The notes under the pieces are model-generated. The model made no database searches. It was not told the DNA's origin and saw only the letters and a list, made by a program, of their open reading frames with translations. Shown one piece after another: positions 36,279-47,418 of a stretch of 64,000 bases of DNA. Numbering within the stretch: the stretch's first letter is position 1; every line of letters begins with the position of its first letter. The DNA is from Apostichopus japonicus. Lineage: Eukaryota; Echinodermata; Holothuroidea; Aspidochirotida; Stichopodidae. The position numbers and the translations under genes were made by a program. The stretch spans positions 1,992,499 to 2,056,498 of the forward strand of contig NC_092565.1 in the NCBI RefSeq assembly GCF_037975245.1, in the 5' to 3' direction.

Positions 36279-37170
36279 GGTTACAACTTACAGTACCGGT
36301 AAGGTTGGGTATATGGCGGCATCTATGCATTGTAACGTTGGGTTTTACAGAACGTTAACGATGTTTGTCATCCTGGTTCGTTGTACTTCTCGCTGTTTAA
36401 AGTTATGTCTCAGAGATTGTCCTTGAATCTTAGCCAGGCATTGTGAATAGCTATAGAGCGACAAGACTCTTGAGAGTTTGTGGGTTCAGGGGGTGAAAAT
36501 TCCTACTGTCTAGAAACAGCTAGGTGGAAATTCCTGTAATGGTTGCAGCTGGCATGGGTTGCCCTGGCTATTATTGAGGTGATAAAAGTCCTTGCCTGTT
36601 GACAAACTTATTGTATTATTTCCAAGTGCAGATGATTACAGATCGTGTACATTATACATTTTGTACAGTATTGCGGGTATTCATTCTTTAATTGTATTTG
36701 TGTTGATGTTATTGATATTACGTAGTAATAGTATTGAGTATAGGTTTTCCCCGAGATAGGATAGATTTAATTAGGTTAAGGAGTTCGTTAAGCCATTTAT
36801 ATTATCATGTATCATAATTTATTCATATGTATATTTTCATTTAGAGTTTGTAATAAATTGTCAGCCCTGGTTTCAACGCACTCTTGCTTCCTCATTTATA
36901 ACTTATGAGTTCGAAGCGAAGGACCCTAAATCTGGTAATTTCCCCCGCCATCCGCTGTTCGCTTCATTTAAATTGTGACAACTGTAAAATGTATCATTTT
37001 GGTATTAATAAAAAAATTCATCTTTCACTTAAGTGGACGGTTTCGGAGCAAACGACCATTTCTGAGTGGATGGCGCCTCATGTTGACCCTTTCCGCGTTT
37101 CATACTATATGATTGGTACTATAAGTTCAAGTGGACTAAAAGTCACACATACGCATTATATTATTAAGTC
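36279..37170. other. No gene recognised; possible 3' end of an unknown transcript
   Basis: Sequence resuming after the family C element reaches an AATAAA at 36852-36857. No protein-coding exon is recognised. The ATTAAGTC at 37163-37170 is the left target duplication of the composite element that follows. Confidence 0.4.
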
Positions 37171-37674
37171 CATGGGCAGCGATCATGAGGGGGACGGGGG
37201 GACATGTCCCCCCCAATATTTTAGGTGGGGGGATATAGTATCTAATATCCCCGCAATATTTCGTGGCATAGTTTTTTTTTTTAGCATATTTTTTTAATTG
37301 TTTTTATGATATCGCTAGTAATTTAAAAATAGAAAATGCTTAGATGCAACCTACAAGGCCTGGGAAGTGCCATTTCCAACGATCTGGGAGGCATTTTCTG
37401 CCAATTTTTTTTTTTTCGCGCTTCGCGCCAACTTATGGTCGCGCTACGCTTAGATAGTTTGCCTACAAGCTTCGCCCCTCCCTTGGCAAAATCCCTTGCA
37501 AGGCGCCTGTCTAACCGTGTCACAATTTGTTACTATATATGACCGAAAGTAGTTTTTACTTTTTTTTCGAAATGAATAGCTAGACGGACCGCATCCGTAA
37601 TGAAATTTGGTTTGCCGATGAAAATGGAAAATAGGGCTGTAGCAACCATATTTAAAAAAAAAGAAATAGATAGA

Positions 37675-38667
37675 TGTAAGATGGTCAGCTCTTACATAAA
37701 GTTTTCTTTTGTACTATAGTTTTACTTGTTTATTAGTATTAGTGTACTGTGCAGGGTCACTGTACAGAGGTCTATACATTTGTACAGTATATCTGTATGT
37801 TGCTTGTGGTGGTAAAAAAGGGGGATTAAAATCTCTCCTTCTGGGTTGCTAAGCAACTATCTTTGTTCTTCCTGGAAATTAGCCCTCACAGGAAATGGGG
37901 TCTGTGTATATATATTATAGGAACAAAGGGAGTTTTGAGGGTACTGTATAGGGAGTTAGGGAGTTGGCCATAAGCATTAGAGCAAGACAGTTGCTAAAGA
38001 GAAGATATATATAGTTTTAATGCTGGGGATAGTTTGTTTTAAACCTTAATTTACAAAATCAAGTTACTGTAGTCCTTATTATTTATGGAAGGAGTCATAT
38101 TCACCTGACAGTCTGGGACACTATTTACTATAAAGAATATTATTTACTTAGAGGATATAATTTTACCATAAAGGATAGGCCGGGACACCATTTGTTTTAA
38201 CTGACATTATTTTACCACAAAGGATATACACATTATTTTACTGGAGGAAAGCCTGGGACTCTATCGCTTATTAATTAAAGGACACTATTTCGTTGGGATC
38301 AGACATTATACCATTCATCTGTTCAACTCTTTACCGATGTCGTGGAATACTGTATCTGATGTCGTGGAAGACCTGTACCTGATGTCACCAGCACGCAGAC
38401 TCACCAGAACAGCTTTATAAATTAAGTGTATTTACTTTACTTTTGGGTGTGCACCTCACTACTGTAAGTTGTTTTATTTAATTCTTTGACTGGGCCCAGG
38501 TCATCTGTACTGTATATTGTTTGTTATTCATAATTATAATTTCTTTTGATCCAATCCAGTTGAGTTCTCTATTTTTTATGTGTCTTGCTCTGTGTTTGGT
38601 CCCCACACCAAACCCAGAGTTCTCTGATCAAGAAAAACATTTATTTTCAGTGGCAAACACCCTTACA
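37675..38667 (+). repeat. 5' LTR of the Ty3 element
   Basis: It begins TGTAAG and ends CTTACA, the inverted dinucleotide-type LTR ends. It is 993 bp and matches the 3' LTR apart from lacking 9 bp after GGTTGCTAAGCA. Confidence 0.95.
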
Positions 38668-38670
38668 TAA

Positions 38671-38689
38671 TTGGTAGTACGAGTGGGGT
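38671..38689 (+). other. Primer binding site
   Basis: TGGTAGTACGAGTGGGGTT starts three bases after the 5' LTR. The leading TGG is the complement of the universal tRNA CCA end, and the rest is closest to a tRNA-Leu type by recollection. Confidence 0.55.
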
Positions 38690-38804
38690 TATTAAACTGA
38701 TCAGAAAGACACAGCTCATGACCAACTGCAGTGGAACAAATTAAATTTCAGAGATATTTTTATATATATTTTATATTTTATTATTATTGGTCACAATTCT
38801 CACC

Positions 38805-39750
38805 ATGAATGATAATATTGCTACCACTAGTACTAACATAGGGGGCCAACATGCAATGTCATATATGTTTATGCCAAATGTACATATTCCTACTTTTACG
38901 GGTCACCCCAAAAGTGTTAATGACCCCTCACTTACTGATTGGGTTGCGGCTGTTACAGCAGCCTATCATACATTCAATACACCAAACGACCAACAGGCTG
39001 CTTTAGCAATCAGGTACCTAGGAGGGGAAGCAAAGCGAGAGGTCTCTGTCCTAGCTGCAGCTGAACGAGATACGGCCGACAAAGTGTTCAAAGTTCTACA
39101 AAATATATATGGAGACAAAACCCCTGAAAATACTCTCATGGCCACATTTTATTCACGGGGTCAGAGAAGCGAGGAGACTATCAGGCAATATGGACTTGGT
39201 TTGCGGGAATTGCAAAATCGAATAGTCTCACGATTTCCAAATACAATAGTGAACCCAGACAGGGCCCTAAGAGATCGCTTCGTGGCAGGTATTAGAAACA
39301 GTGCCATACAGATGGAACTTCGAAGGGAGATTCGAAAGAAAAAAAAGCATGACATTCGAGGAGGTGAAGCAGGAGGGTATTCATCTAGAGGAAGAGTTCC
39401 TGGTAGAACCAGCACCAACAATCAACCAAACTATGGCAGCAACAGTGCAACAAGTGCGTAGGGATGAACCGGTTGATAATCTAGTATCTCTGGAGCGTAA
39501 GCTGATGGCATGGCAGCAAAAGATGGAGGATTCCATAAAAGGCTTACAACAGGAAGTGATTAGGTTGAAGGGGTCTCCAGCAGAAACAAAGGGGTATAGA
39601 GGACGACCAGATGACCAGTACTCACCCGATGGCCGACCAGTTTGCAGGTATTGCAAGATTGCTGGACATATTGAAAGAGTTTGTAGGAAAAAGATGGCTG
39701 CCAGTCAACAAGTGACTTCTCCACCCGCACAGCAACATCATTTAAACTAG
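38805..39750 (+). CDS. Ty3 gag, with one internal frame break
   Basis: Gag forms the particle and binds RNA. The ATG at 38805 has A at -3. The frame runs through a capsid-like helical region (DWVAAVTAAYHTF; FYSRGQRSEETIRQYGLGL) to an eight-A run near 39340. There the frame changes by one base, and the second part continues (FEEVKQEGIHLEEEF) to a CCHC zinc knuckle (CRYCKIAGHIERVC, C-x2-C-x4-H-x4-C) and the stop at 39748. The break is consistent with one extra A, by mutation or sequencing error. Total length is about 314 residues, typical for the group. A slippery heptamer lies directly before the stop. Confidence 0.85.
39741..39747 (+). promoter_or_regulatory. gag-pol -1 ribosomal frameshift heptamer
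   Basis: T TTA AAC lies in the gag frame as X XXY YYZ, immediately followed by the gag stop TAG. Slipping back one base gives TTT AAA CTA GTG, which is the pol frame. That frame is open from 39687. TTTAAAC is one of the strongest known -1 slippery sites. A downstream stimulatory fold was not evaluated. Confidence 0.75.
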
Positions 39751-42700
39751 TGAAGTCCAAGGTTGCGAGCCAGACTGCGGATGACTCTATGTGTAAATTA
39801 CAAGGCTCAGAAAACGGAACACTGTCACCACCAGACTTAAAGGCAAGACTTGTTGGTGATTACCTGACGATTGACATCATCATTGACGGCGTAAGGACCA
39901 CCTGTCTTATTGATACTGGTTCACAGGTTACAACCATCTCAGAGGACTTTTTCACCCGACAACTGACTCGAAGAGATGTTCAAAAAGAACCATTACATTG
40001 GTTGAAATTGACAGCAGCCAATGGTTTAGCCGTTCCATTTCTCGGGGGTGCTGAGATGTCAGTGGAAGTTGCAGGAGTTAACCTAGAGGTCTTTGCATTA
40101 ATTGTCCAAAATGAACCAATACAGGGGGTACCATGTCTGTTGGGCATGAATGTGATATCTCAGTGCCAAGAGATATTGTTCCATCATTGCGCTCCACGAT
40201 TCCTCAGTCATCTTACACCCAATGTCAGGAATACGTCAGTCCTATTTCAATCTACAACTATGCAGCTAGACCCGCAAGAGTCACAGCCATTGCCCATAGA
40301 CAGCACTGGAAGGATTGGACGAGTGACCATCAGGGGGAATGGTCCCATAACAATAAAGGGCCATGAGGAAATTTTGATTGATGCCTGCTGTAATGAGTTG
40401 AAATCTCACAAACGACCTATTCAAGCTTTGCTGGAGCCGATGCCCTCAGATCGCTATAATTTGCCCCACAACATACTGGTCGCCCGAACACTCGTAATTG
40501 TCAATAATAACCGAGTAACTGCCCGTGTGGTCAATGTAGGTGATCACGACATAACCTTGCCTAAAGGTGCTCCACTGGGTGAATTATTTCAGGTAGAAGT
40601 GTTGCCATCGTCAGCAAAAGAAGTTGAAATTCAACAAACAGGCCCAAATACTCTCCAGGTTGGAATCCAACAGCAGCATGTTTCCACTTCAACGGTCATT
40701 AACAATTCTGACCAAATAGTACCTGATGTTGATGTGAACACCAATGACTTGACAAAAGAGCAGACACAGAAGCTGAAAGAATTCCTGTGCTCCCACCAGC
40801 AAGTATTTTCACAACATGACAGTGATTATGGCTGTACAGACACGATCATGCATACTATTCCCACAGGTGACGAGTTACCCAGCCGAGAACGCTATCGTAT
40901 GATCCCACCAAAATTATACAAAGAGGTCAAAGAACAACTCCAAGTCATGTTGGATAAAGGGGTAATCAAGGAGAGTTACAGCCCCTGGGCAGCGCCAATG
41001 GTGTTGGTGAAGAAGGGAGATGGGACCATAAGAATATGTGTAGACTACAGAAAGTTGAATGATAAGACCAGAAAGGACGCTTTTCCACTACCCAGAATAC
41101 ACGAATCTCTCAATGCACTTAGCAAAGCTAAATTATTTTCTACACTAGACTTGGCCAGTGGCTTTTGGCAAGTGGAAATGAGCCCAGAGGACCAACCCAA
41201 GACGGCATTCACAACACCCATGGGATTATACGAGTTCAACAGGATGCCCTTTGGACTCTGTAATGCCCCAGCAACATTCCAGCGGCTGATGCAAGGATGT
41301 CTAGGAGACCTCAATTATGAGTCAGTGCTTCTCTACATAGACGATATTATTGTGTTTTCTGAAGACTTTGATACGCACCTAAACCGGCTAGGGACAGTAT
41401 TGAGTCGCCTCCACCAACATGGACTGAAAGTGAAACCGTCTAAGTGCCATCTGTTAAAATCGTCAGTGCGATACCTGGGCCATGTAGTATCAGCTGGTGG
41501 TGTTGCTACTGAACCTGATAAGTGCAAGTCTATCGAGGAATGGCCAACGCCCAAGAGTGTTAAAGATGTAAGATGCTTCTTGGGATTGGCTGGATTTTAC
41601 CGTCGGTTTGTTCAAGATTTTTCAAAGATTGCAGCTCCGCTACATGGTCTCACGCGAATTCCCAAGAACGAGAATAAACATCCAGTGAAATCTAAATTTG
41701 AATGGACTGAAGAGTGTCAAGATGCATTTATCAAGCTGAAATCGTGTCTGTCATCACCTCCAATTCTAGCCTATGCTGACCACAGTTTGCCATTCCTATT
41801 GTATACAGATGCAAGCAATTTGGGTCTTGGTGCTATACTGAGCCAAGTACAGGGAGAACAAGAACGAGTCATTGCTTACGCAAGCCGTAGCCTACGAGAG
41901 TCGGAGAGAAATGACAAGAATTATAGCGCATTCAAGCTGGAGTTGCTTGCAGTGACTTGGTCAGTCACCCAGAAATTCAAGGACTATCTGATGGGAGCAA
42001 AAGTCACCATCTACACTGACCACAACCCATTAGTACATCTACATTCCGCTAATCTTGGAACCATCGAGCAACGGTGGGTTGCAAAACTCTCCTGTTTCAA
42101 TTACAAGATTAAGTATAAACCAGGTCGTAATAATGCCAATGCTGACGCACTGTCCCGGTATCCACATGTAACTACTAATTCTGGGGACGCCGATGAAGAT
42201 GAGATGATTGCTTATGCAATGCAGCTGGAAGCTGCTCAGGGCAGTGAGACATTTCCAGGTTATACAATGGAAGAACTCAGGTTCAAACAACAAGGAGATG
42301 TTACAATTAAAGAGGTGGTAGACAGGTTAAATGAAGGGACCAGACCCGCTGTTCATGGTACGTCACAATCTTTCAAAGTCCTCTGTAACCAGTGGCAGAA
42401 ATTGAAGATGAAAAATGGGCTTCTGTTCCGAACATACAAGGAGAAAAGAGGTGCTAGGTGCCAAGAGCAACTTATTGTTCCAGAGGGCCTCCAAGCTGAC
42501 ATTCTCCTTGCCCTGCATGATAATGCCAATCACCCTTCGTCAGAGCGGACACTGGCTTTGCTGAGAAAAAGGTTCTACTGGCCAGGAATGACCTCGGATA
42601 CTAAGGCATATTGCCAAAGATGTGAAAGATGCAGCTTGAGGAGACCACCTGCTCCTAGCACCAAAGCCCCACTGGTACCCATCAAGACATCAGCCCCACT

Positions 42701-43952
42701 AGAGCTACTTTCAGTCGACTTCCTGAAGTTAGATGTTTCCTCTGATGGGTATGAGAATTTCCTTGTGATGATAGACCATTTCACTAAGTTGGCTGTGGCA
42801 GTGCCTACCAGGGATCAGACAGCAGTAACGACAGCAAGGGTACTCTGGCAACAATTCTTCACAAAGTATGGTTGTCCTGCCAGAATCATTTCAGATCAGG
42901 GAAGAAATTTCGAATCGATTGTGGTAGCTGAATTGTGCAAATTGTATGGTATACAGAAGAGCAGAACATCACCATATCATCCGGCCGGAAACGGGGTTTG
43001 TGAAAGACTAAATCGTTCACTTATCAACATGGTGCGTTCTCTACCCGAAGAAAAGAAGAATAAGTGGCCAAGTCTGTTACCAGAAATCACGTATATATAC
43101 AACAACACGCCACATTCCTCCACTGGTCACACACCCTTCTACTTAATGTTTGGACGGGAAGGCAGGCTTCCAATTGATTTGACCTTTGGACTGAATGACA
43201 ACCAAACGGAAACTTCCACCAGTGACTGGGTTATCAACCATGGGAGACGCCTACATGATGCCCATCAGCTGGCTGAGAGGGAGATGAATAAGGCATCCCA
43301 GGTGCAGAAACACAACTTTGACAAGAAAGCGAAGGCGAAACAGTTGTGTAGGGGTGAACGAGTACTGTTTCAGAGACGAGACTTCAAGGGGCGACACAAG
43401 GTGAAAGACCACTGGTATCCTACCCCCTATATTGTTGTAGAACAAATAAACCCAGATATACCGGTGTATAAGGTCAGACCTGAAAGCGGCAGTGGAGATG
43501 AGAAAATTGTACACCGCAATAGGTTGAAGCCATGTACCATTGACTTTACAACAGATGAAGTAGCGGAACCCACCAATGAACCATTGTCTGCACCAGAGGA
43601 AGAGGTCACCCCTCTAATCGCAATCCCCATCTTGGAGCCACCAGTTATCCCAGTACCTAATCATACACATGATGAAGAAGTTCTACCTGAACCTGAAGTT
43701 ATGGGAAATAATGACCAATCGAAACCAAACCACGCCCGAACCTCCACTCCTCCTAGGGAATATGATTTGCAGCCTGTTAGGGAATCTAGACGGTTAAGAG
43801 GGTTATCCCCATTACAAAATAATGGCGTAAATACATTGCATTGTGTGTTGACCCCCATTACCATCAAGTCTTCATGGTTAGAACATGGGTTAAAAGTTGC
43901 AAAATCTCAAGATTATTTCATGCATAGTGTATTAAACTGTATCAGTGATTAA
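39750..43952 (+). CDS. Ty3 pol polyprotein (protease, RT, RNase H, integrase)
   Basis: This supplies the retrotransposon's maturation, reverse transcription and integration activities. It is one uninterrupted frame of about 1,400 codons, probably entered by frameshift and not from its own start. Counting from 39750: protease DTG at 55-57 (CLIDTGSQVTTI); reverse transcriptase with FSTLDLASGFWQ and YIDD at about 529; RNase H (LLYTDASNLGLGAILSQ; YTDHNPL); integrase HHCC finger (HDNANHPSSERT ... CQRCERC); catalytic D990, D1049 and E1085, spaced D-58-D-35-E. The C-terminal region has a GPY/F-like HWYPTPYIVVEQ and a low-complexity acidic/proline tail. All catalytic residues checked are present. Confidence 0.95.
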   Translation: MKSKVASQTADDSMCKLQGSENGTLSPPDLKARLVGDYLTIDIIIDGVRTTCLIDTGSQVTTISEDFFTRQLTRRDVQKEPLHWLKLTAANGLAVPFLGGAEMSVEVAGVNLEVFALIVQNEPIQGVPCLLGMNVISQCQEILFHHCAPRFLSHLTPNVRNTSVLFQSTTMQLDPQESQPLPIDSTGRIGRVTIRGNGPITIKGHEEILIDACCNELKSHKRPIQALLEPMPSDRYNLPHNILVARTLVIVNNNRVTARVVNVGDHDITLPKGAPLGELFQVEVLPSSAKEVEIQQTGPNTLQVGIQQQHVSTSTVINNSDQIVPDVDVNTNDLTKEQTQKLKEFLCSHQQVFSQHDSDYGCTDTIMHTIPTGDELPSRERYRMIPPKLYKEVKEQLQVMLDKGVIKESYSPWAAPMVLVKKGDGTIRICVDYRKLNDKTRKDAFPLPRIHESLNALSKAKLFSTLDLASGFWQVEMSPEDQPKTAFTTPMGLYEFNRMPFGLCNAPATFQRLMQGCLGDLNYESVLLYIDDIIVFSEDFDTHLNRLGTVLSRLHQHGLKVKPSKCHLLKSSVRYLGHVVSAGGVATEPDKCKSIEEWPTPKSVKDVRCFLGLAGFYRRFVQDFSKIAAPLHGLTRIPKNENKHPVKSKFEWTEECQDAFIKLKSCLSSPPILAYADHSLPFLLYTDASNLGLGAILSQVQGEQERVIAYASRSLRESERNDKNYSAFKLELLAVTWSVTQKFKDYLMGAKVTIYTDHNPLVHLHSANLGTIEQRWVAKLSCFNYKIKYKPGRNNANADALSRYPHVTTNSGDADEDEMIAYAMQLEAAQGSETFPGYTMEELRFKQQGDVTIKEVVDRLNEGTRPAVHGTSQSFKVLCNQWQKLKMKNGLLFRTYKEKRGARCQEQLIVPEGLQADILLALHDNANHPSSERTLALLRKRFYWPGMTSDTKAYCQRCERCSLRRPPAPSTKAPLVPIKTSAPLELLSVDFLKLDVSSDGYENFLVMIDHFTKLAVAVPTRDQTAVTTARVLWQQFFTKYGCPARIISDQGRNFESIVVAELCKLYGIQKSRTSPYHPAGNGVCERLNRSLINMVRSLPEEKKNKWPSLLPEITYIYNNTPHSSTGHTPFYLMFGREGRLPIDLTFGLNDNQTETSTSDWVINHGRRLHDAHQLAEREMNKASQVQKHNFDKKAKAKQLCRGERVLFQRRDFKGRHKVKDHWYPTPYIVVEQINPDIPVYKVRPESGSGDEKIVHRNRLKPCTIDFTTDEVAEPTNEPLSAPEEEVTPLIAIPILEPPVIPVPNHTHDEEVLPEPEVMGNNDQSKPNHARTSTPPREYDLQPVRESRRLRGLSPLQNNGVNTLHCVLTPITIKSSWLEHGLKVAKSQDYFMHSVLNCISD

Positions 43953-44113
43953 TTCGGTATGTTGCTGTACATAGTATTTCATTTCTTTAGTTTGCTTTTG
44001 AGTTGTATTATTTCTTTTGTTGCTATTCCAGTGTTCAGTGAGAGCAGTCTCAAAATGTATTTGTACTTTAGTTTGTTGCTCATTTTGTTGTTGTTGTCAA
44101 GTATGCCAACTTT

Positions 44114-44127
44114 AAGCAGGAGGGAGA
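44114..44127 (+). other. Polypurine tract
   Basis: AAGCAGGAGGGAGA lies directly before the 3' LTR, where plus-strand DNA synthesis is primed. Confidence 0.75.
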
Positions 44128-45129
44128 TGTAAGATGGTCAGCTCTTACATAAAGTTTTCTTTTGTACTATAGTTTTACTTGTTTATTAGTATTAGTGTAC
44201 TGTGCAGGGTCACTGTACAGAGGTCTATACATTTGTACAGTATATCTGTATGTTGCTTGTGGTGGTAAAAAAGGGGGATTAAAATCTCTCCTTCTGGGTT
44301 GCTAAGCACCTATCTAAACTATCTTTGTTCTTCCTGGAAATTAGCCCTCACAGGAAATGGGGTCTGTGTATATATATTATAGGAACAAAGGGAGTTTTGA
44401 GGGTACTGTATAGGGAGTTAGGGAGTTGGCCATAAGCATTAGAGCAAGACAGTTGCTAAAGAGAAGATATATATAGTTTTAATGCTGGGGATAGTTTGTT
44501 TTAAACCTTAATTTACAAAATCAAGTTACTGTAGTCCTTATTATTTATGGAAGGAGTCATATTCACCTGACAGTCTGGGACACTATTTACTATAAAGAAT
44601 ATTATTTACTTAGAGGATATAATTTTACCATAAAGGATAGGCCGGGACACCATTTGTTTTAACTGACATTATTTTACCACAAAGGATATACACATTATTT
44701 TACTGGAGGAAAGCCTGGGACTCTATCGCTTATTAATTAAAGGACACTATTTCGTTGGGATCAGACATTATACCATTCATCTGTTCAACTCTTTACCGAT
44801 GTCGTGGAATACTGTATCTGATGTCGTGGAAGACCTGTACCTGATGTCACCAGCACGCAGACTCACCAGAACAGCTTTATAAATTAAGTGTATTTACTTT
44901 ACTTTTGGGTGTGCACCTCACTACTGTAAGTTGTTTTATTTAATTCTTTGACTGGGCCCAGGTCATCTGTACTGTATATTGTTTGTTATTCATAATTATA
45001 ATTTCTTTTGATCCAATCCAGTTGAGTTCTCTATTTTTTATGTGTCTTGCTCTGTGTTTGGTCCCCACACCAAACCCAGAGTTCTCTGATCAAGAAAAAC
45101 ATTTATTTTCAGTGGCAAACACCCTTACA
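44128..45129 (+). repeat. 3' LTR of the Ty3 element
   Basis: It is 1002 bp from TGTAAG to CTTACA. By eye it differs from the 5' LTR only by the 9-bp indel, which fully accounts for the length difference. Confidence 0.95.
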
Positions 45130-45212
45130 TATATATAGATATATATATGTATGTATGTATGTATATATATATATGTATATATATATATAAATATATATAT
45201 ATCCATTATATC
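45130..45212. repeat. TA/TATG microsatellite
   Basis: A (TA)n tract with TATG interruptions directly follows the 3' LTR. A second (TA)n run lies at about 45551-45573, just before an internal family D left end. Confidence 0.9.
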
Positions 45213-45429
45213 CATTTCATTAACATAAAGTCTGTTCAAAGTATCTCTTTCGAGATCCGGCTTTAGGAATCACAAATGATTTCGAGTTGGTTAGCATCAT
45301 GTTTGATCTCTAGAGTAAGGCAAAATATGTCACCAAAAACAGAACTAGTATTGTTCGATACAGGTGACAAACGCCTACAGTGGAATTACGACCTTCCTTA
45401 CCGGTTTCGAACCTCTGGACATACAATCA

Positions 45430-45502
45430 GCGTCCATAGCCTAGTGGTTAGGGTGTCCGCGTACAGAAAGGAAGGCCCGTGGTTCGAATCCCGGTGGAGG
45501 CT
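45430..45502 (+). mobile_element. tRNA-like SINE head or tRNA pseudogene
   Basis: An A box (TAGCCTAGTGG) and B box (GGTTCGAATCC) have tRNA spacing. The ends GCGTCCA and TGGAGGC pair at 6 of 7 positions. The T stem has two mismatches and no clean anticodon arm forms, so it is unlikely to be a working tRNA. It is followed by about 50 bp and a TA microsatellite, as in a short SINE. Confidence 0.6.
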
Positions 45503-45969
45503 GAAAGTTTTTTCACTGTTCTTGATTTCCCAACTCATTACGATTTTCATTTATATATATATATATATATATACATGGGCGGCGATCATGGGGGGGGGGG
45601 GTGGGGGGACATGTCCCCCAATATTTTAGGTGGGGAATATACGGTAGTATCTAATAGTAACTAATATCCCCCCAATATTTGGTGGCATAATTTGTGTGGC
45701 TATAAAAAGAAAATAATACTTGAGATTATTTATCCAAATCATATTTGGCGGTGGCTAAAACTTCATCCAACACATGCTGCATGAGGTAAATGACTCTTCG
45801 TGGTCGTTTCTGTGACCTGTGACCATATAGCATGTTGTCACTCATGATTATTATCATGTCTGTAGGCCCTACATATCTTGTGTATGAGTGTAAGTACGTA
45901 CAATCATATATATATATGATCCACATTGATATGGGTTCACTGGGTTTCCATTTGGCCAGTTTCCTACTG

Positions 45970-46590
45970 CAGGCGCGTAGCCAGGGGGGGCCGAAGGGTG
46001 GAAACCGCCCCCCCTCGAGCATATTTTTTTGGTATTTTGTTTATGATATCGAAGTTTTATAGTAGCCGTTATAAGAGGTTTTAATATTTGTACACCAATA
46101 AATTTACTGTCTGAATTTTCGAAAATTCCTTGACCAACATTCTTCATCATACTTCCCTCTACTCGTGCAATTTTGACCGGTCTGTTAGGGGTTGAAGGGG
46201 GTTTTTCTATATTGGTTGTCCAAAAAAGATGAAAATTTTGTGCAACATTATAGGTATGGTATGTTTTGAAGTGAATTTATTATTCAAATTCTGAACAAAT
46301 AATGGGCTTAAAACCTTGAAAAGTGTGGCTGACGGGTATTGTGGGGCGTTACGTAGAATTACCTACAAAAACAATGAGCCACAGGAGATGCGATGAGGTC
46401 GAACATGATGTGTGACTGGTGACAATCTTGAAAAAGGTTATGAATGAAAAAAAACTATTGGGAAAAGCTTGGTTCTCAGGCAAAAGTGTATATCTGGTTG
46501 GTCATTTTCAAGCCCGAGAAGTGCCATTTCCGGTGATCAGGAGGCTATCAAAATCAAAAATTTTCTTGTACCCTGCGCGCCAACTGATGG
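45970..46590 (-). mobile_element. Family C element fragment, interrupted in its core module
   Basis: It starts with the terminus CAGGCGCGTAGCCAGG and is collinear, in reverse, with the copy at 34244-34870. Both share the blocks around ACCGGTC, GGTGTACAAATATTAAAACC-like sequence and the core module. It breaks off at 46590, inside the module palindrome. Module sequence resumes at about 47454 (GCTTAGATAGTAATTCGC). Confidence 0.7.
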
Positions 46591-46616
46591 ATGGATTGTT
46601 TGATTCTTTCTTGCAG

Positions 46617-47418
46617 GATCCAAAATTAACCTCATTCTTTCCTGAGATTGGTCCAGCATCTGGAGGTTCATTGATAACTATTAATGGTACAGACCTAGAC
46701 ACCTGTAGAGATATAGAGGCTTTTGTTGGAAGTGAGCCATGCAGTATAACAACGTAAGAGTAATTAAATCCTTGCTGAGATACAGTCTGAACATGTCAAT
46801 CTTTTGCACAGATCTCTAATATAATAAACAAAAGAATTGATTTGAATTGATTTGAATTCTTCCATTCATTTTTGTATTGATTTATTTTTTACATTCAATA
46901 TAAATTCTTTAATATCATTCAATGTAGTGTAATAGGATGGCAAGATAAAAATTATTAGAATGTCATGGTGTCCTTTCATAAATTTAGAGTCTTTGCGGTT
47001 CACTATTTTGAAATGATCATGTTTTCTCTCAGGGGAATCAACTGCTTAGTTATTGACAGATCTGTTTTATCTTTAAAATAAAGTAACATATATCCCCTTT
47101 GACTACAATGTAACAATGTAACATATGCCAACACACGCAAACTTACAATCTGTTACTCTGTGTAACTCTTTACATGGCAGGTATGTGTGCTATATTGCAA
47201 ACACAGATGTTTACTGTAGCTCCTGCATCAATGCACAATTAAGGTCACTATTCTGCTTCCAGCCATCATTCTTTTGCACAAGTTATTTGTTCTTACTTGT
47301 TCTTCCACTTGCTTGCTTATCTTTATTTTACAGAATACAACAAGATTACATTGAATGCATAAATGTGAACTCTACAGTAAACAGCAGCCATACTCTCATG
47401 TTGCGTTTTGACAATCTG
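46617..47418 (+). pseudogene. Captured IPT/TIG (plexin-type) domain fragment, two exons
   Basis: IPT/TIG domains are immunoglobulin-like extracellular folds of plexins and MET-family receptors. Exon one (46617-46753) lies between TTTCTTGCAG and GTAAGAG. It encodes TSFFPEIGPASGGSLITING and GSEPCSI, the hallmark first half of the fold. Exon two starts at 47334 after TTTTACAG and continues in phase with QQDYIECINVNSTVNSSH and LMLRFDN, the second half. No donor ends exon two. Its sequence dissolves at about 47418 into a duplicated GCGTTTTGACAATCT and transposon sequence. No neighbouring plexin exons are present. Both sides are transposon core module, so this looks like a host-gene fragment, intron included, taken up by a hAT-like element. 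A broken local gene is less likely. Confidence 0.7.

Larger units (their letters stand above)
37675..45129 (+). mobile_element. Ty3/gypsy LTR retrotransposon, nearly intact and young
   Basis: Two LTRs of 993 and 1002 bp flank gag and pol in the order protease, reverse transcriptase, RNase H, integrase, which defines Ty3/gypsy. The LTRs appear identical except for one 9-bp indel (CCTATCTAA present near 44308 only), so insertion was recent. pol is fully open and gag has one frame break. A 5-bp target duplication is not evident: the left flank is ATAGA, and the right flank starts in a TA microsatellite with ATAGA 5 bases further on. It lies within the larger hAT-like insertion. Confidence 0.95.

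Noticed and set aside
36033-36330. Lysine/glutamate-rich minus-strand open frames
   Set aside because: They are produced by a polypurine strand of low complexity, with no conserved motif.
45430-45502. Functional tRNA gene
   Set aside because: The T stem has mismatches and no proper anticodon arm forms. It is better explained as a SINE head.
46617-47418. A resident plexin gene running through the region
   Set aside because: No other plexin exon is visible, the second exon lacks a donor, and both sides are transposon module sequence within a target-duplicated insertion.
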